From contig NC_092334.1 of assembly GCF_046630445.1 (NCBI RefSeq), forward strand, positions 188,362,501 to 188,426,500: DNA of 64,000 bases, in the 5' to 3' direction. Made by a program: the position numbers and the translations under genes. Under the pieces are notes generated by a model. The model was not told where the DNA came from. It was given only the letters and a program-made list of their open reading frames with translations, and made no database searches. This document shows, piece after piece, positions 35,301 through 50,021 of this stretch. Source of the DNA: Rutidosis leptorrhynchoides. Lineage: Eukaryota; Streptophyta; Magnoliopsida; Asterales; Asteraceae. Within the stretch, counting starts at the first letter, position 1. Each line of letters begins with the position of its first letter.

Positions 35301-35982
35301 ATTTCGGAAACAGTTGGGATCGACATCTACCGTTAGCAGAATTTTCCTACAACAACAGCTACCATTCAAGCATTGAGATGGCGCCGTTTGAAGCACTTTA
35401 TGGTAGAAAGTGCAGGTCTCCGATTTGTTGGAGTGAAGTGGGGGATAGACAGATTACGGGTCCGGAGATTATACAAGAAACTACCGAGAAGATCATCAAA
35501 ATTCAACAACGGTTGAAAACCGCCCAAAGTCGACAAAAGAGCTACGCTGACATTAAAAGAAAAGATATAGAATTTGAATTTGGAGAGATGGTCATGCTTA
35601 AAGTTGCACCTTGGAAAGGCGTTGTTCGATTTGGTAAACGAGGGAAATTAAATCCAAGGTATATTGGACCATTCAAGATTATTGATCGTGTCAGACCAGT
35701 AGCTTACCGACTTGAGTTACCTCAACAACTCGCGGCTGTACATAACACTTTCCACGTCTCGAATTTGAAGAAATGTTTTGCTAAAGAAGATCTCACTATT
35801 CCGTTAGATGAAATCCAAATCAACGAAAAACTTCAATTCATCGAAGAACCCGTCGAAATAATGGATCGTGAGGTTAAAAGACTTAAGCAAAACAAGATAC
35901 CAATTGTTAAGGTTCGATGGAATGCTCGTAGAGGACCCGAGTTCACCTGGGAGCGTGAAGATCAGATGAAGAAGAAATACCC
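31570..35982 (+). pseudogene. gag-pol of element A1, main part, two stops and lost C-terminus
   Basis: Continues the gag begun at 18306 (IYKEFTACKPLEFDG). Order: capsid domain, poly-Asn tract encoded by AAC repeats (about 32265-32310), zinc knuckles, protease with intact [11 protein letters not shown] (Asp codon 32738-32740), RT with [12 protein letters not shown], RNase H, integrase and most of the chromodomain-like tail. Stops: TGA at 32528-32530 between the knuckles, and TAA at 34919-34921 before the integrase catalytic core; A2 has sense codons at both places. The frame ends at 35982, where the remaining pol codons, the non-coding end and the first part of the 3' LTR have been deleted. 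Confidence 0.92.
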
Positions 35983-37776
35983 TAGTAACACCGCGGGCTG
36001 TTTTGGGTTAGTTAATTAAAAACTATGATAAACTTTGATTTAAAAGTTGTTATTCTGAGAAAATGATTTTTATTATGAACATGAAACTATATCCAAAAAT
36101 TATGGTTAAACTCAAAGTGGAAGTATGTTTTCTAAAATGGTCATCTAGACGTCGTTCTTTCGACTGAAATGACTACCTTTACAAAAACGACTTGTAACTT
36201 ATTTTTCCAACTATAAACCTGTACTTTTTCTGTTTAGATTCATAAAATAGAGTTCAATATGAAATCATAGCAATTTGATTCACTCAAAACGGATTTAAAA
36301 TGAAGAAGTTATGGGTAAAACAAGATTGGATAATTTTTCTCATTTTAGCTACGTGAAAATTGGTAACAAATCTATTCCAACCATAACTTAATCAACTTGT
36401 ATTGTATATTATGTAATCTTGAGATACCATAGACACGTATACAATGTTTCGACCTATCATGTCGACACATCTATATATATTTCGGAACAACCATAGACAC
36501 TCTATATGTGAATGTTGGAGTTAGCTATACAGGGTTGAGGTTGATTCCAAAATATATATAGTTTGAGTTGTGATCAATACTGAGATACGTATACACTGGG
36601 TCGTGGATTGATTCAAGATAATATTTATTGATTTATTTCTGTACATCTAACTGTGGACAACTAGTTGTAGGTTACTAACGAGGACAGCTGACTTAATAAA
36701 CTTAAAACATCAAAATATATTAAAAGTGTTGTAAATATATTTTGAACATACTTTGATATATATGTATATGTTGTTATAGGTTCGTGAATCAACCAGTGGC
36801 CAAGTCTTACTTCCCGACGAAGTAAAAATCTGTGAAAATGAGTTTCATTGATCCCCTTTTACTCTTTACATTTTTGGGCTGAGAATACATGCAAATGCTT
36901 TATTAACTGTTTTACAATATTTATATGCGTGAGTTTCATTATTCCCTTTTTAAATGATTTCGCAATATATATTTTTGGGACTGAGAATACATGCGCTGTT
37001 TTTATAACTGTTTTACGAAATAGACACAAGTAATTGAAACTACATTATATGGTTGAATTATCGAAATCGAATATGCCCTTTTTATTAAGTCTGGTAATCT
37101 AAGAATTAGGGAACAGACACCCTAATTGACGCGAACTCTAAAGATAGATCTATCGGGCCCAACAAGCCCCGTCCAAAGTACCGGATGCTTTAGTACTTCG
37201 AAATTTTTATCATATCCGAAGGGTGTCCCGGAATGATGGGGATATTCTTATATATAAGCATCTTGTTAATGTCGGTTACCAGGTGTTCACCATATGAATG
37301 ATTTTTATCTCTATGTATGGGATGTGTATTGAAATATGAAATCTTGTGGTCTATTGTTACGATTTGATATATATAGGTTAAACCTATAACTCACCAACAT
37401 TTTTGTTGACGTTTTAAGCATGTTTATTCTCAGGTGATTATTAAGAGCTTCCGCTGTCGCATACTTAAATAAGGACGAGATTTGGAGTCCATGCTTGTAT
37501 GATATTGTGTAAAAACTGCATTCAAGAAACTTATTTTGTTGTAACATATTTGTATTGTAAACCATTATTTAATGGTCGTGTGTAAACATGATATTTTAGA
37601 TTATCATTATTTGATAATCTACGTAAAGCTTTTTAAACCTTTATTGATGAAATAAAGGTTATGGTTTGTTTTAAAATGAATGCAGTCTTTGAAAAACGTC
37701 TCATATAGAGGTCAAAACCTCGCAACGAAATCAATTAATATGGAACGTTTTTAATCAATAAGAACGGGACATTTCA
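35983..37776 (+). mobile_element. 3' LTR of A1, 5'-truncated
   Basis: Begins inside the LTR at the sequence found at 14529 of the 5' LTR (TAGTAACACCGCGGGC) and runs to the normal LTR end, followed by CTTAA. About 1.57 kb of LTR start, the polypurine tract and the pol end are missing. The deletion joins two sites with no obvious shared sequence. Confidence 0.9.
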
Positions 37777-37781
37777 CTTAA

Positions 37782-39251
37782 CACCTTAGTGTATCACCCA
37801 AATGGGTGGTTATGGTTGTGTTTCGAATTCCTTTCTGTCAATGGTTTGGTAAAATCTAAGGGTTTGTAGACAAATTAGAACCTCTGATAGTTTTCAGTCA
37901 TCCTTAAAGATTTATAAGCTTAGTTTGTATTGTAGTGCATAAATCCCCATTTATGATCTAAACCAGCCCTTAATTAAATCTACCCAATAAATCCCTTAGT
38001 TATCCACCATGTACTAGACTTATAGTGGTTCCATAGCTTCTAACCTTGACTATGCTCAAGTGGTCCTATAGTACATTAACACTGTACTCTACGTATTTCC
38101 TCGAGTCTTATACTCTTGACCAATGTCTTGATCTGGTCCTATGAAAATTCCCCATGTACTTTACAGTATTTTCGATGGGTTCATACCTTGACCAATGTAT
38201 AAGCACAGATAATTAATTACCTTATAATTGTCGACTTTATAAAAGGTTTTAATCACGTTTATTGGTGGAAGGACGATAATAACGAGGTTTAATTTCATAG
38301 ACAGAAAGCGAGTACGAAACGATAATCATCCCTAACTAACATTATTAAATCATGGCAAACAATCAAGCAATTACTCACACATCATGGCAACAAGCATTTT
38401 TAATATTAATAAATCACAAACATCGAACAAGAATATTATAATAAATTAATAAAAGAAAGGATAGATGTTACCGAATAATGTCGGCAGAATAACACTTGTA
38501 TTTCTTCATAATATCCATAGCGTTACAATGCTTGATAGCTTCTATTACTAACAACATACTAATCTCCTATTGATCACTAGAGAGCGACAATAGAGAGATA
38601 ATTACATTTCCTAATCTCTGTACTTTTCTCTCTCTAGAATCTAGAGAGAGAACTAATCTCATATAGACCACTAGAGAACGACTATAGAGAGATATTTAGA
38701 GAGAGAAGTAAAGAACGGTGTGTGTTGAAATGAATGCAAAAAGCTCCTTAAATAGGCAAAATTTTCCTGGCAAACGGCTGGCAGGTTGTTTGGCAGGCCG
38801 TTTAGCATGCCGTTTGCCAAGGCCGTTTGCCAGGGCAAACCGTTTTTGGTGCGCATTTGCTGGCAGGACGTTTTTCCTTATGGCAAGCCGTTCGCTGGAT
38901 CGTAACTTGTCTTTCACCGTTTTCGCTCTAGAATCTTCGTTTTAGCTCCGTTTTTGACGATTCTTGCACCCACGCGTTCGTAATTGAATATCCTACAACA
39001 TCAGATTAAGTAATTAAACTTTTCTAAAAATTATAAAATAAGTTATTTAAACGCGAGTTAATCGTCTTAGCCGATTTTGCTCGTTTTTCCTCGTTTTTCA
39101 TCTGTTTTAGTGATTCTTGAAACATAGCCTTCGTAATGACTAAATCTACCAAATTAACCAACAAAGTGATTATTTTGGTGATAAAGTTTGGAACTTTATG
39201 GTTTTAGGGCTCAATATCGGGGGTAAAAACGTGACTTTTTAACCGATATCA
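37782..39251 (-). mobile_element. Reversed LTR of Tat/Athila-like element D
   Basis: The right end reads CGATATCA and is followed by a purine tract on the minus strand (AAGTGTGGGA) of the sort preceding 3' LTRs in Tat/Athila elements, so 39251 is the LTR start in element sense. It carries repeated CCGTTTGCCA-type motifs next to a TATA-like box (38746-38834) and a polypyrimidine/CT-rich block. The left end is unresolved; the LTR probably continues left of element A1 before 12957. Confidence 0.55.
38746..38834 (-). repeat. GC-rich inverted repeat upstream of a TATA-like box in LTR D
   Basis: CCTGGCAAACGGC (38766-38778) and GCCGTTTGCCAGG (38822-38834) are perfect inverted copies 43 bp apart, with further partial copies between them. 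On the minus strand the TATA-like CCTATTTAAGG (38756-38746) follows directly. The position parallels the palindromes of LTRs B and E. Confidence 0.6.
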
Positions 39252-39541
39252 AATATCCCACACTTAGACTTTGCTTGTCCTCAAGCAAACCTTTCTTTTA
39301 TTTTGACTTCAAGGATGCTTCTGAGGTTTTCATTCTATTATTCAAGTGGCTTTTTAATTATTATAAAAGCAAAATCAGACAAACCGTCTTCTAAAAGGGG
39401 TAGAAACTATCTCTGCAAGAATGAGGGAAGGTTACATGACATTGACTTCCTTACACGGGGCACTCAAATCACTCAAGTGTTTGGGGTTCCCTATCAATCT
39501 ATGAAACGAATTCGCTCATAGCCAGTCATGTTGCAAGTATT
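39252..39541 (-). other. 3' interior fragment of element D with polypurine tract
   Basis: Starts with the reversed tract TCCCACACTTAG (39256-39267) and CTTGTCCTCAAGC, a small palindromic phrase common next to such tracts. No coding sequence remains. It is cut at 39541 by a family A LTR, the last five bases GTATT being a possible target duplication. Confidence 0.5.
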
Positions 39542-40173
39542 TGTAGTGACCCGAACTTTTCCATGATTATATATTAAATGAAAACTATATTTGCATTATT
39601 AAATGTTTCCAACATGTTAAGCAATCAAACTTGTTAAGACTTGATTATTTTAAATGAGTTTCATGTAGACAATTGACCACCCAAGTTGACCGGCGATTCA
39701 CGAACGTTAAAACTTGTAAAAACGACATGATGATATATATATATATGGACATATATATGGTTAACATGAGATTATGATAAGTAAGTATCTCACTAAGTAT
39801 ATTAACAATGTGTGATATACATAAAAAATGAGAATATTGAATTATGAAGCTCGAAACGATATACATAACGATTATCATTATAACAACGTCTTACTAAATA
39901 CATATGTATTGTATTAAGATATTGATATACTATATTTAACATGATAAAATGATAATTAAGTATATCATTGAGTGTATTAACAATGAACTATACAAGTAAG
40001 ATGAGACTACTAACTTAAGGATTTCGAAACAATATATTTAGGTAACGATTATCGTTGTAATAGTATTTTAACATATATATATGATGTTAAGATATATTCA
40101 TGCACCATGTTATCATGTTAACATAACAATTTAACATCTCATTTAAGTATAATAACAATGAATTAATTACATT
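39542..40173 (+). mobile_element. 5' fragment of a family A LTR
   Basis: Starts TGTAGTGACCCGAAC and follows the first 600-odd bases of LTR A with more divergence than between A1 and A2. It is interrupted at 40174 by the reversed LTR of element C. Confidence 0.85.
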
Positions 40174-41270
40174 TGAAAGGACCCGTCCTAATCCATCTGG
40201 ACGAAATCTTCAACAGTTGGTCCCATTGCGAGGTTCTGACCTCTATATGCCATGAACGACTCCATGTAATATGAGTAAATGCACAGCAGAAGATTTATTT
40301 CATACCTGAGAATAAACATGCTTTAAAGTGTCAACCAAAAGGTTGGTGAGTTCATAAGTTTATCACAAAACAATAAAATTCATCATTTTGATAGACCACA
40401 AGATTTAAATCCTGCATGGTACAAATGGGCCCGAATCCTATACCCACCTGTAATGCACATGCGATACCTTTTAAATATAGTACACCTTTCTTGTGTACGG
40501 AACCATTTTTCATAAATCTTAGTAACCGTACACATATCTTGTGCACAAAAATAACATACACATAACCTGTGTACAAAAATCATTCTCTCGATACATAACA
40601 TTCATATCAATTGGTGGCAATTATCATGTCCACATAATTCAATGGTGGCAATTATCATGTCCACATAATTCAATCGTGGCAATTATCATGTCCACATAAT
40701 TCAATAATAATCCGCAGAACTTCTGTCTGCATAATAATTCATTCGAGGAATGTTTTGCTTGTGTCTATCTCATCAAACATTTATAAAAGCATTTCATGTA
40801 TTCGCAGTTCAAAATATATTTTAAAAGCATTTAATAAAGCGGTTATAAAAAAAAGCACATGTATTCTCAGTCCCAAAAATGTAAAGAGTAAAAGGGAGCA
40901 AATGAAACTCACCATACTGTATTTTGTAGTAAAAATACATATGACTATATTGAACAATGCAGGGTTGGCCTCGGATTCACGAACCTATATCATTTATATA
41001 TTTATTAAAATATATAATTGTAATCGAACAGGTTTATTTATATTATATCTTAAATTATATACTATATTTATTTAGTTTGTGTATATATTCAGAATGTTTG
41101 ATATTTATGTAGTTATATTAATATATATTTAAAATACCTAACATGTTATATGTGATTATTTATATAAATTTTGTTAATATGGGTAAAACATACTTATAAC
41201 CTTAATAATATTCTTAAAACTTTTAATTTTTATACACATAATTATTTTTGATAGTAATGATATATATAAC

Positions 41271-41481
41271 ACCAACAACAACAACAACAACAAAACCCAA
41301 TCCCGCATATGCGAGGTATGGGGGAGGTTAGATGTAGACAATCCTTCCTCTATCCTAGAATAGAAGAGAAGTCATTTCTCTATCCACGAGTCGAGAAAAA
41401 TTCTCTACCCGCATGAAGAGAACGTCATCCCTCTCCCTACCCTAGAGTAGAGAGATTGCTTCCGTGCAGACCTCCGGCCTA
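41271..41481 (-). mobile_element. TS-like SINE with (TTG)n tail
   Basis: On the minus strand the sequence runs from GGCCGGAGGTCTGC through a pyrimidine- and purine-block body to GGGATTGGGTTTTG and a TTG-repeat tail. The body end and TTG tail are the hallmark of TS-type plant SINEs. The flanks share a TATATA-type stretch, a possible target duplication. The tRNA-like head is not visible, so the copy may be 5'-truncated. Confidence 0.65.
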
Positions 41482-41697
41482 TATATTAAAATAATAATAA
41501 TAATAATAATAATAATAGTTTTAATGATATAGATAATACTAATAATAATAATAATAATAATAGTTTTAATAATAAATCTCATAATAGTGATAATATCAGT
41601 AGTTCTTAATAAGTTAATAATTTACTAATAATGATAATGAGAATTATACTTTTTGATATTAATACTCAGTACCTAGTAATAATAATAATACTAATAC

Positions 41698-41798
<101 letters not shown>

Positions 41799-42246
41799 GT
41801 AAATATAATAATAATGTTAGTAAAATTGATACTAATAATAATAATGATAATAATTATAAAAAAAATAACACTTTTATTACTAATGTTATTAATGCTAGTA
41901 AGCTTAATATTAATAATACTAATAATTATAAAATGCTACTAATTCTTAATATTAATAATAATAAATTTTATTATTTTCATATTTATAATAGTAAATATCA
42001 TGATAATAATACTAAAAATGATAAAATTAATAATAATAATATTAGTGATACTTTTATTAATACAAATGATAAAGATAATTAGAATACTTATAAGTATAAT
42101 AATGATAATAATTAAAATTATAATACTACTAATCATAATAATAACAATATTCATAATTATAACAATAATGAAATAATAATAATACAAATAATAAGATCAC
42201 TACCTATCAAAATAGACTGAAAAAGAAGGAAAGATGCCACTAGTCA

Positions 42247-42300
42247 GGATCGAACCCTCATCCATTAGCTTAAAACCATACACACTTAACCATCTGATCT
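42247..42300 (-). other. tRNA-like stretch with RNA polymerase III A and B boxes in LTR C
   Basis: On the minus strand GATCAGATGGTTAA (42300-42287) resembles an A box, and GGTTCGATCC (42256-42247) is a near-perfect B box about 30 bp downstream. The rest does not fold into an obvious complete tRNA, so it is probably a tRNA-derived relic or SINE head. Confidence 0.5.
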
Positions 42301-44128
42301 AATACCTTTTTCTGTTTTTAATACCAATTCCTTTTTTTTAAACTCGTATTCTGTTTCTTTCTTCTTCATCTTCACCATTTAAAATTGACTCAGGATCAAC
42401 CCATTGCAATCAACAATTTATCTCTTAGATTTTAAAATTATTGAACAATACAGAAAAGATCCGTTTTAATTGTTTAAACTAATTAAAAACGGATAAGAGA
42501 GAAAAAAAAATAAACTTTGCTGTATCGACAAAAAAAAAATATGAACTCAAAAGTTGAATTCGATTTCTGGAAAGTTTTAGCCAAACTTTATAACATCAAA
42601 CATGTTTCAAATCATCTCTATAAAGTTTCTGGATCATCAATTGATCATAAAACCTCATATTGAATTCGAATTTTCTCAAGAACAATCATGTTGACTTTTA
42701 TTTCTAAAAATTGACTTCAAAAATTCGAATTGCTTAAGAGAAATTGGAAGATGAGCATTTGCGGGTAGTTTGAGTGAATTATTCCTAACAAAATTTCATT
42801 TATACATTTTCAAATTTATTTCAAAATCGACTACTTTAAAATTATAAACCTGAACAGAGTAACCGACTGGTTCCAGTCTTTTTTCTTCGACTTAATTCAA
42901 CCATTTGACTTAACTATAATTGATAACTGATAATGTTAAAGAGAAAATTAATTGAGCTAATAATACAGAACAATGTGATTGGTTTATAGCAAGAAGAGAT
43001 TCGATCAGATTAGTTAATCGTACAGATAAAGGATTAAATAAATAAAAGAAATATAAAATGATAACAATTGCTAACTGAATTTGTATTTATCCTATTGTTT
43101 GGAATCTGATGTGTACGAAATTTCCAATCTCTAACAGGTAGACAATGACTTGAAGTAATTTCTGATTTACTAAATCTGTTTATACGTTTGTTTATTTATT
43201 TATTTTTTTACATATTTGATATAAATAACTAAATAAGCTAATAATAATCATATTAATAATAATAATAATAATTTTGTAAATAATAATAATAATAATTAAT
43301 AATAACATTAACAATAATAATAATAATCATTATTAACAATAATAATGGTAGGTTGTATTATTTATATAATAATGTTAATAATGATAATAATAATAATGGT
43401 AATTTTAATTATAATAGTAATAATATTAATAACAATAATAATTTTAATCATGATAACAAATAATATTTAAATTACAACTAAATAATAATTTTAATCATTC
43501 TTATAGTAATACTTATATTTAAGTATTTATTTCGATAATCATAATCTTAATTTTATTAAAATTTTAATATTTAACATTTGTTAATATCACTAATAATGAT
43601 ATTGATAATAATGAAAGTAGTAAATATATGGTTCTTCATTACTATCACATTTTTAACTTGTTGTTACCTCGTATATTATATATGTAAATATGAATACACT
43701 AATAATATTTTATATATATAATTATTATATATCTATTTACCATATTATATTATTTCATAAAAGAAATAGATTTCAACACATAATATTTATATTTTTTATA
43801 TATATATATTACCATATGTTTATACTTATTAATATAAATCATATATAGATTCGTATATATTTATATATATTAGTAACTTATTTATCCTAGTTGTTAATTT
43901 ACATATTAAATTCCAATGATTAAATTTTATCTTATTATTTCCTCTACTTACATTTATATATAAATATTTATAACAATTGTTCGTGAATCGTCGGAATCGG
44001 TCAAAGGTTAAAGGTTATCATGAAATAGTTTCAAAAATTTTGAGACTCAACATTACAGACTTTGCTTATCGTGTCGAAATCATATAAAGATTAAGTTTAA
44101 ATTTGGTCAGAAATTGACGGGTCGTCAC

Positions 44129-46207
<2,079 letters not shown>

Positions 46208-46213
46208 GTCACA

Positions 46214-46543
46214 GTACCTACCCGTTAAAGAAATTTTGTCCCGAAATTTGAGTGAGGTGGTCATGGCTAACAATAAAAATGTTTTCATGACGAATATGAG
46301 TTGATAAATATCGTTTTATCATTATTGGTTAATATAAATAAAACGATTCGATTATACGGAGCGTACGAGTGAAGCTATCATAAAATAGTGAAATGAAAGG
46401 ATAAAGATTTTCCTTAGCTTTTGACAGAGTCAGGGTTGAATTCCGGAATTCAAGAGATTTAAAGAAGATCTTCTAAATCTAAAAGATTTGATTCTTCGGC
46501 GAATTAGAAAATTAAGATTCTCTAATTAAATGCGGAGATCTGC
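46214..46543 (-). other. 3' interior scrap of element C with polypurine tract
   Basis: On the minus strand the block ends AACGGGTAGGTAC, then the first bases of LTR C (TGTGAC) shared with the GTCAC duplication. It is non-coding and is cut at 46543 by element E; TCTGC (46539-46543) would be the left target duplication of E. Confidence 0.7.
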
Positions 46544-48531
46544 TGATAATGCTAAAAACGAACATATATTTCATAGCATTATTCCTCAAGAAAGACAAGC
46601 TTTTAGTTCCAATTGTTCTATTTACAAGTGATATTCGTTTAAATAATAAAAGGTGAAGACAAAAGACAGATTCGACGAATTGAAGACGCAAACGATCAAA
46701 AAGCTCAAAAGTACAAAAGACAATCAAAAAGGTTCCAATTATTGATAAGAAACGTCTCGAAATTACAAGAGTACAAGATTCAAAACGCAAAGTACAAGAT
46801 ATTAAATTGTACGCAAGGACGTTCGAAAATCCGGAACCGGGACCAGAGTCAACTCTTAACGCTCGACGCAACGGACTAAAAATTACAAGTTAACTATGTA
46901 TATAAATATAATATAATATATAATTAATTATATTAATTATATATATATTATATTTATAAATAAAAACCGTCGGCAGAGAAAGACTCCAAGGGACTGAGCT
47001 GTAATTTCATTCTCCGCGACTCGCGGAGTTTGAAGGGTTATTCACCGCGAGTCGCGGAGCCCCAAAAATCGACTTTTCCTATAAAAGCAACCGAATTCTG
47101 ATCGCAAATCATAATCCATCTTTCTCTCTTCTCTCATATATACGTAAAATATATATATATATTTATATTTTAATTTTAATTTTAATTATAATTCTAATAA
47201 TAAGGGTATGTTAGCAAATGTTGTAAGGGTGTAAGTCGAAATTCTGTCCGTGTAACGCTACGCTATTTTTAATCATTGTAAGTTATGTTCAACCTTTTTA
47301 CATTAATGTCTCGTAGCTAAGTTATTATTATGCTTATTTAATCCGAAGTAATCATGATGTTGGGCTAATTACTAAAATTGGGTAATTGGGCTTTGTACCA
47401 TAATTGGGGTTTGGACAAAAGAACGACACTTGTGGAAATTAGACTATGGGCTATTAATAGGCTTTATATTTGTTTAACTAAATGATAGTTTGTTAATGTT
47501 AATATAAAGATTTACAATTGGGCGTCCTTATAAATTACCATATACACTCAATCGGACACGATGGGCGGGGTACTTATATGTACGAATAATCGTTCATTTA
47601 ACCGGACACGGGAATGGATTAATAGCCACTAGAATAATTAAAACAGGGGTGAAATTACATTCAAGGGTAATTGGTGTAATTGTTAACAAAGTAGTAAAAC
47701 CTTGGTTTACACGCAGTCGATAACCTGGTGTATTCATTAAACAAAGTATTAAAACCTTGTTACAATTCGAATCCCCAATTAGTTGGAATATTTAACTTCG
47801 GGTATAAGAATAATTTGACGAGGACACTCGCACTTTATATTTATGACTGATGGACTGTTATGGACAAAAACCAGACGGACATATTAAATAATCCAGGACA
47901 AAGGACAATTAACCCATGGGCATAAAACTAAAATCAACACGTCAAACATCATGATTACGGAAGTTTAAATAAGCATAATTCTTTTATTTCATATTTAATT
48001 TCCTTTATTTTATATTTAATTGCACTTCTAATTATCGCATTTTTATTTATTGTTATTTAATCGCACTTTTAATTATCGTACTTTTTAATTATCGCAATTT
48101 TATTTTATCGCACTTTTATTGCAATTTCATTATCGTTATTTATTTTACGCTTTAAATTAAGTCTTTTATTTATTTAATATTTTACATTAGGTTTTAACTG
48201 CGATTAAAGTTTTAAAATCGACAAACCGGTCATTAAACGGTAAAAACCCCCCTTTATAATAATAATATTACTTATATATATGTTTGTATTTTTATAAAAG
48301 TAAATTAATATAGCGTTGAGCTTTGTTTAAAAAAGATTCCCTGTGGAACGAACCGGACTTACTAAAAACTACACTACTGTACGATTAGGTACACTGCCTA
48401 TAAGTGTTGTAGCAAGGTTTAAGTATATCCATTCTATAAATAAATAAATATCTTGTGTAAAAATGTATCGTATTTAATAGTATTTCCTGTAAAAATTTAA
48501 TACTATTTTGTATACACCCCCTACGACATCA
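46544..48531 (+). mobile_element. 5' LTR of element E
   Basis: 1988 bp, TGATAATGCTAAAAACG to CTACGACATCA. A TATA box (CCTATAAAAG) lies near 47080, just after the palindrome module at 47012-47059. The reverse of this LTR is the solo LTR 336 bp upstream, forming a 2-kb imperfect inverted repeat. Confidence 0.92.
47012..47059 (+). repeat. Palindrome module upstream of the TATA box in LTR E
   Basis: CTCCGCGACTCGCGGAG (47012-47028, arms of eight around one base), spacer with TTTGAAGGGTTATTCA, then CCGCGAGTCGCGGAG (47045-47059). The TATA box starts about 20 bp downstream. The identical 48-bp module recurs at 57146-57193. Confidence 0.85.
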
Positions 48532-48539
48532 AGTATTTT

Positions 48540-48557
48540 TGGCGCCGCTGCCGGGGA
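48540..48557 (+). other. Primer binding site of element E (tRNA-Asp type)
   Basis: TGGCGCCGCTGCCGGGGA lies eight bases after the LTR end and matches the complement of the 3' end of plant tRNA-Asp with one difference (C for T), a pairing that allows G-U. Confidence 0.88.
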
Positions 48558-50021
48558 ACTCTCTTAAAAGCCGGAAGCGCAACGCTAATATAAAAAAAAA
48601 ACGTTTTAAATATTCGAAAATATAAAAAGAAAAACAAAAATATAAATATTTTTAGGAGTTTGATAAATATTTAAGTTTTATAAAGTTTCTTTGTTTTTAT
48701 AAAAACATAAGTTTTATTTAAGTATTTTGTTTTTATTTAAAAACATATAAATAAATAAAAAATATATATATATATATATATATAAATCTAGTTTTAAGCA
48801 TTTTATTTATAAAATTATAAAGTGATTCTATTTTTATTTAAGTTTTAAATATAAGTTTTATTAATACACATATTTAAAAATAGAAAATAAAATAAATAAA
48901 TAAATAAAGAAAAACGCGTTGAAATTAAACCTGTCAGTTGAAATTCTGAACCCCGCGACTCGCGGGGTTTGATGTTTTAAATACCGCAACTCGCGGAGTG
49001 ACTCTGACACGCGACAGAACCCTAATTCAGCATTAATTATGGGGTATTTAATAATTATTATTATTATTAACCCTAATTATTATTATTATTATAATTAATT
49101 TTATTTTAACTTTTACTTTTTATTTAATTTATGTATTTAGTATTAATTAGTTTAATTAAATTATAAAATTAATAGTTTTAATAAATAAATAATATAAAAA
49201 TAATATTTTTATAAAAATTGTACTTTTTTCAACTTTTTGTATATTTTTATATTTTGTCCCTTTTTAATCGTTTTAGCGTAATATTTGTATTTTTAGCTCA
49301 TATTTAGTTTTAAACTTAGTTTTTGCCATAGTCATTTTTACTCCTAGATTTTTAGGCTTTGCCGTAGAATTCCTTAAGTGCTTCTTCTTTAGACTAAGAT
49401 TTAGGTACTTTAGAATTTTGCGACGCCTTTTTAAGTTTTAGTTTCTTTTTAAGTTATTTTCATTTGGGATTTAGTTTTTCTTGTAAGCTTTAATATTTTT
49501 AGACAACTTTTACCTATGTATCAATTATCATTCCAATTAGTAATATCAATATGCGATTATAATTTTAAGTTAGTTGTAGTAATAAGGTTAGGTTAGTCAA
49601 GTATTTTTAAGTTTTTATAAGTTTCTTTTATTTTTCCGTCACCTTTTATTTTTCAACCATTTTTCTTTTTCAACCTTTTTTCGACGAACTCTTTTTCTTT
49701 CTTATTTCTCGCTATTCTAGTTTTTAGGACATAGATTTTTATTCTACTTCTTATCTAAATTTCTTAAAATTACGAAAATTTATTTTGAGTGGTTAAATTA
49801 ATAGACATCAAAATTTTCTGGTTCGTAGTAATAGTTGGATTTGTACGTGGACCGGGTTATTGGAGCCAAACAGTCCTCAATTATATTGAGACCAAACGAA
49901 TCCTGCCCCTCTGCTGCATCTTTTGGCTATTCAAAACGTGGGCAAAATCAGAAAAGTCTATTGGTTGGATAACTTATTATAATTTTTCTTTCCTTTTTAA
50001 AACTAATAGGATATTCAGTGA
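48558..50021 (+). other. AT-rich leader of element E
   Basis: No credible coding frame. It holds a palindrome pair, CCCCGCGACTCGCGGGG (48951-48967) and CCGCAACTCGCGGAG (48984-48998), which is a variant of the LTR module. The rest is T-rich and homopolymeric. Confidence 0.7.

Larger units (their letters stand above)
12962..37776 (+). mobile_element. Tekay-type Ty3/gypsy retrotransposon A1, interrupted by A2
   Basis: The element runs from TGTAGTGACCCG to GGGACATTTCA and is flanked by a perfect five-base target duplication CTTAA (12957-12961 and 37777-37781). Order: 5' LTR, initiator-Met primer site, acidic ORF, F-box ORF, gag-pol, truncated 3' LTR. Its gag is split by A2 (18449-31564). Removing the nested copy leaves about 11.7 kb. 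The integrase tail is followed by a chromodomain-like segment, placing it among Tekay/Del chromoviruses. Stops in gag-pol, a missing pol end and a truncated 3' LTR make it non-autonomous. Confidence 0.93.

Noticed and set aside
42247-42300. Functional tRNA gene
   Set aside because: Only the A and B boxes are convincing; acceptor and anticodon stems do not form.
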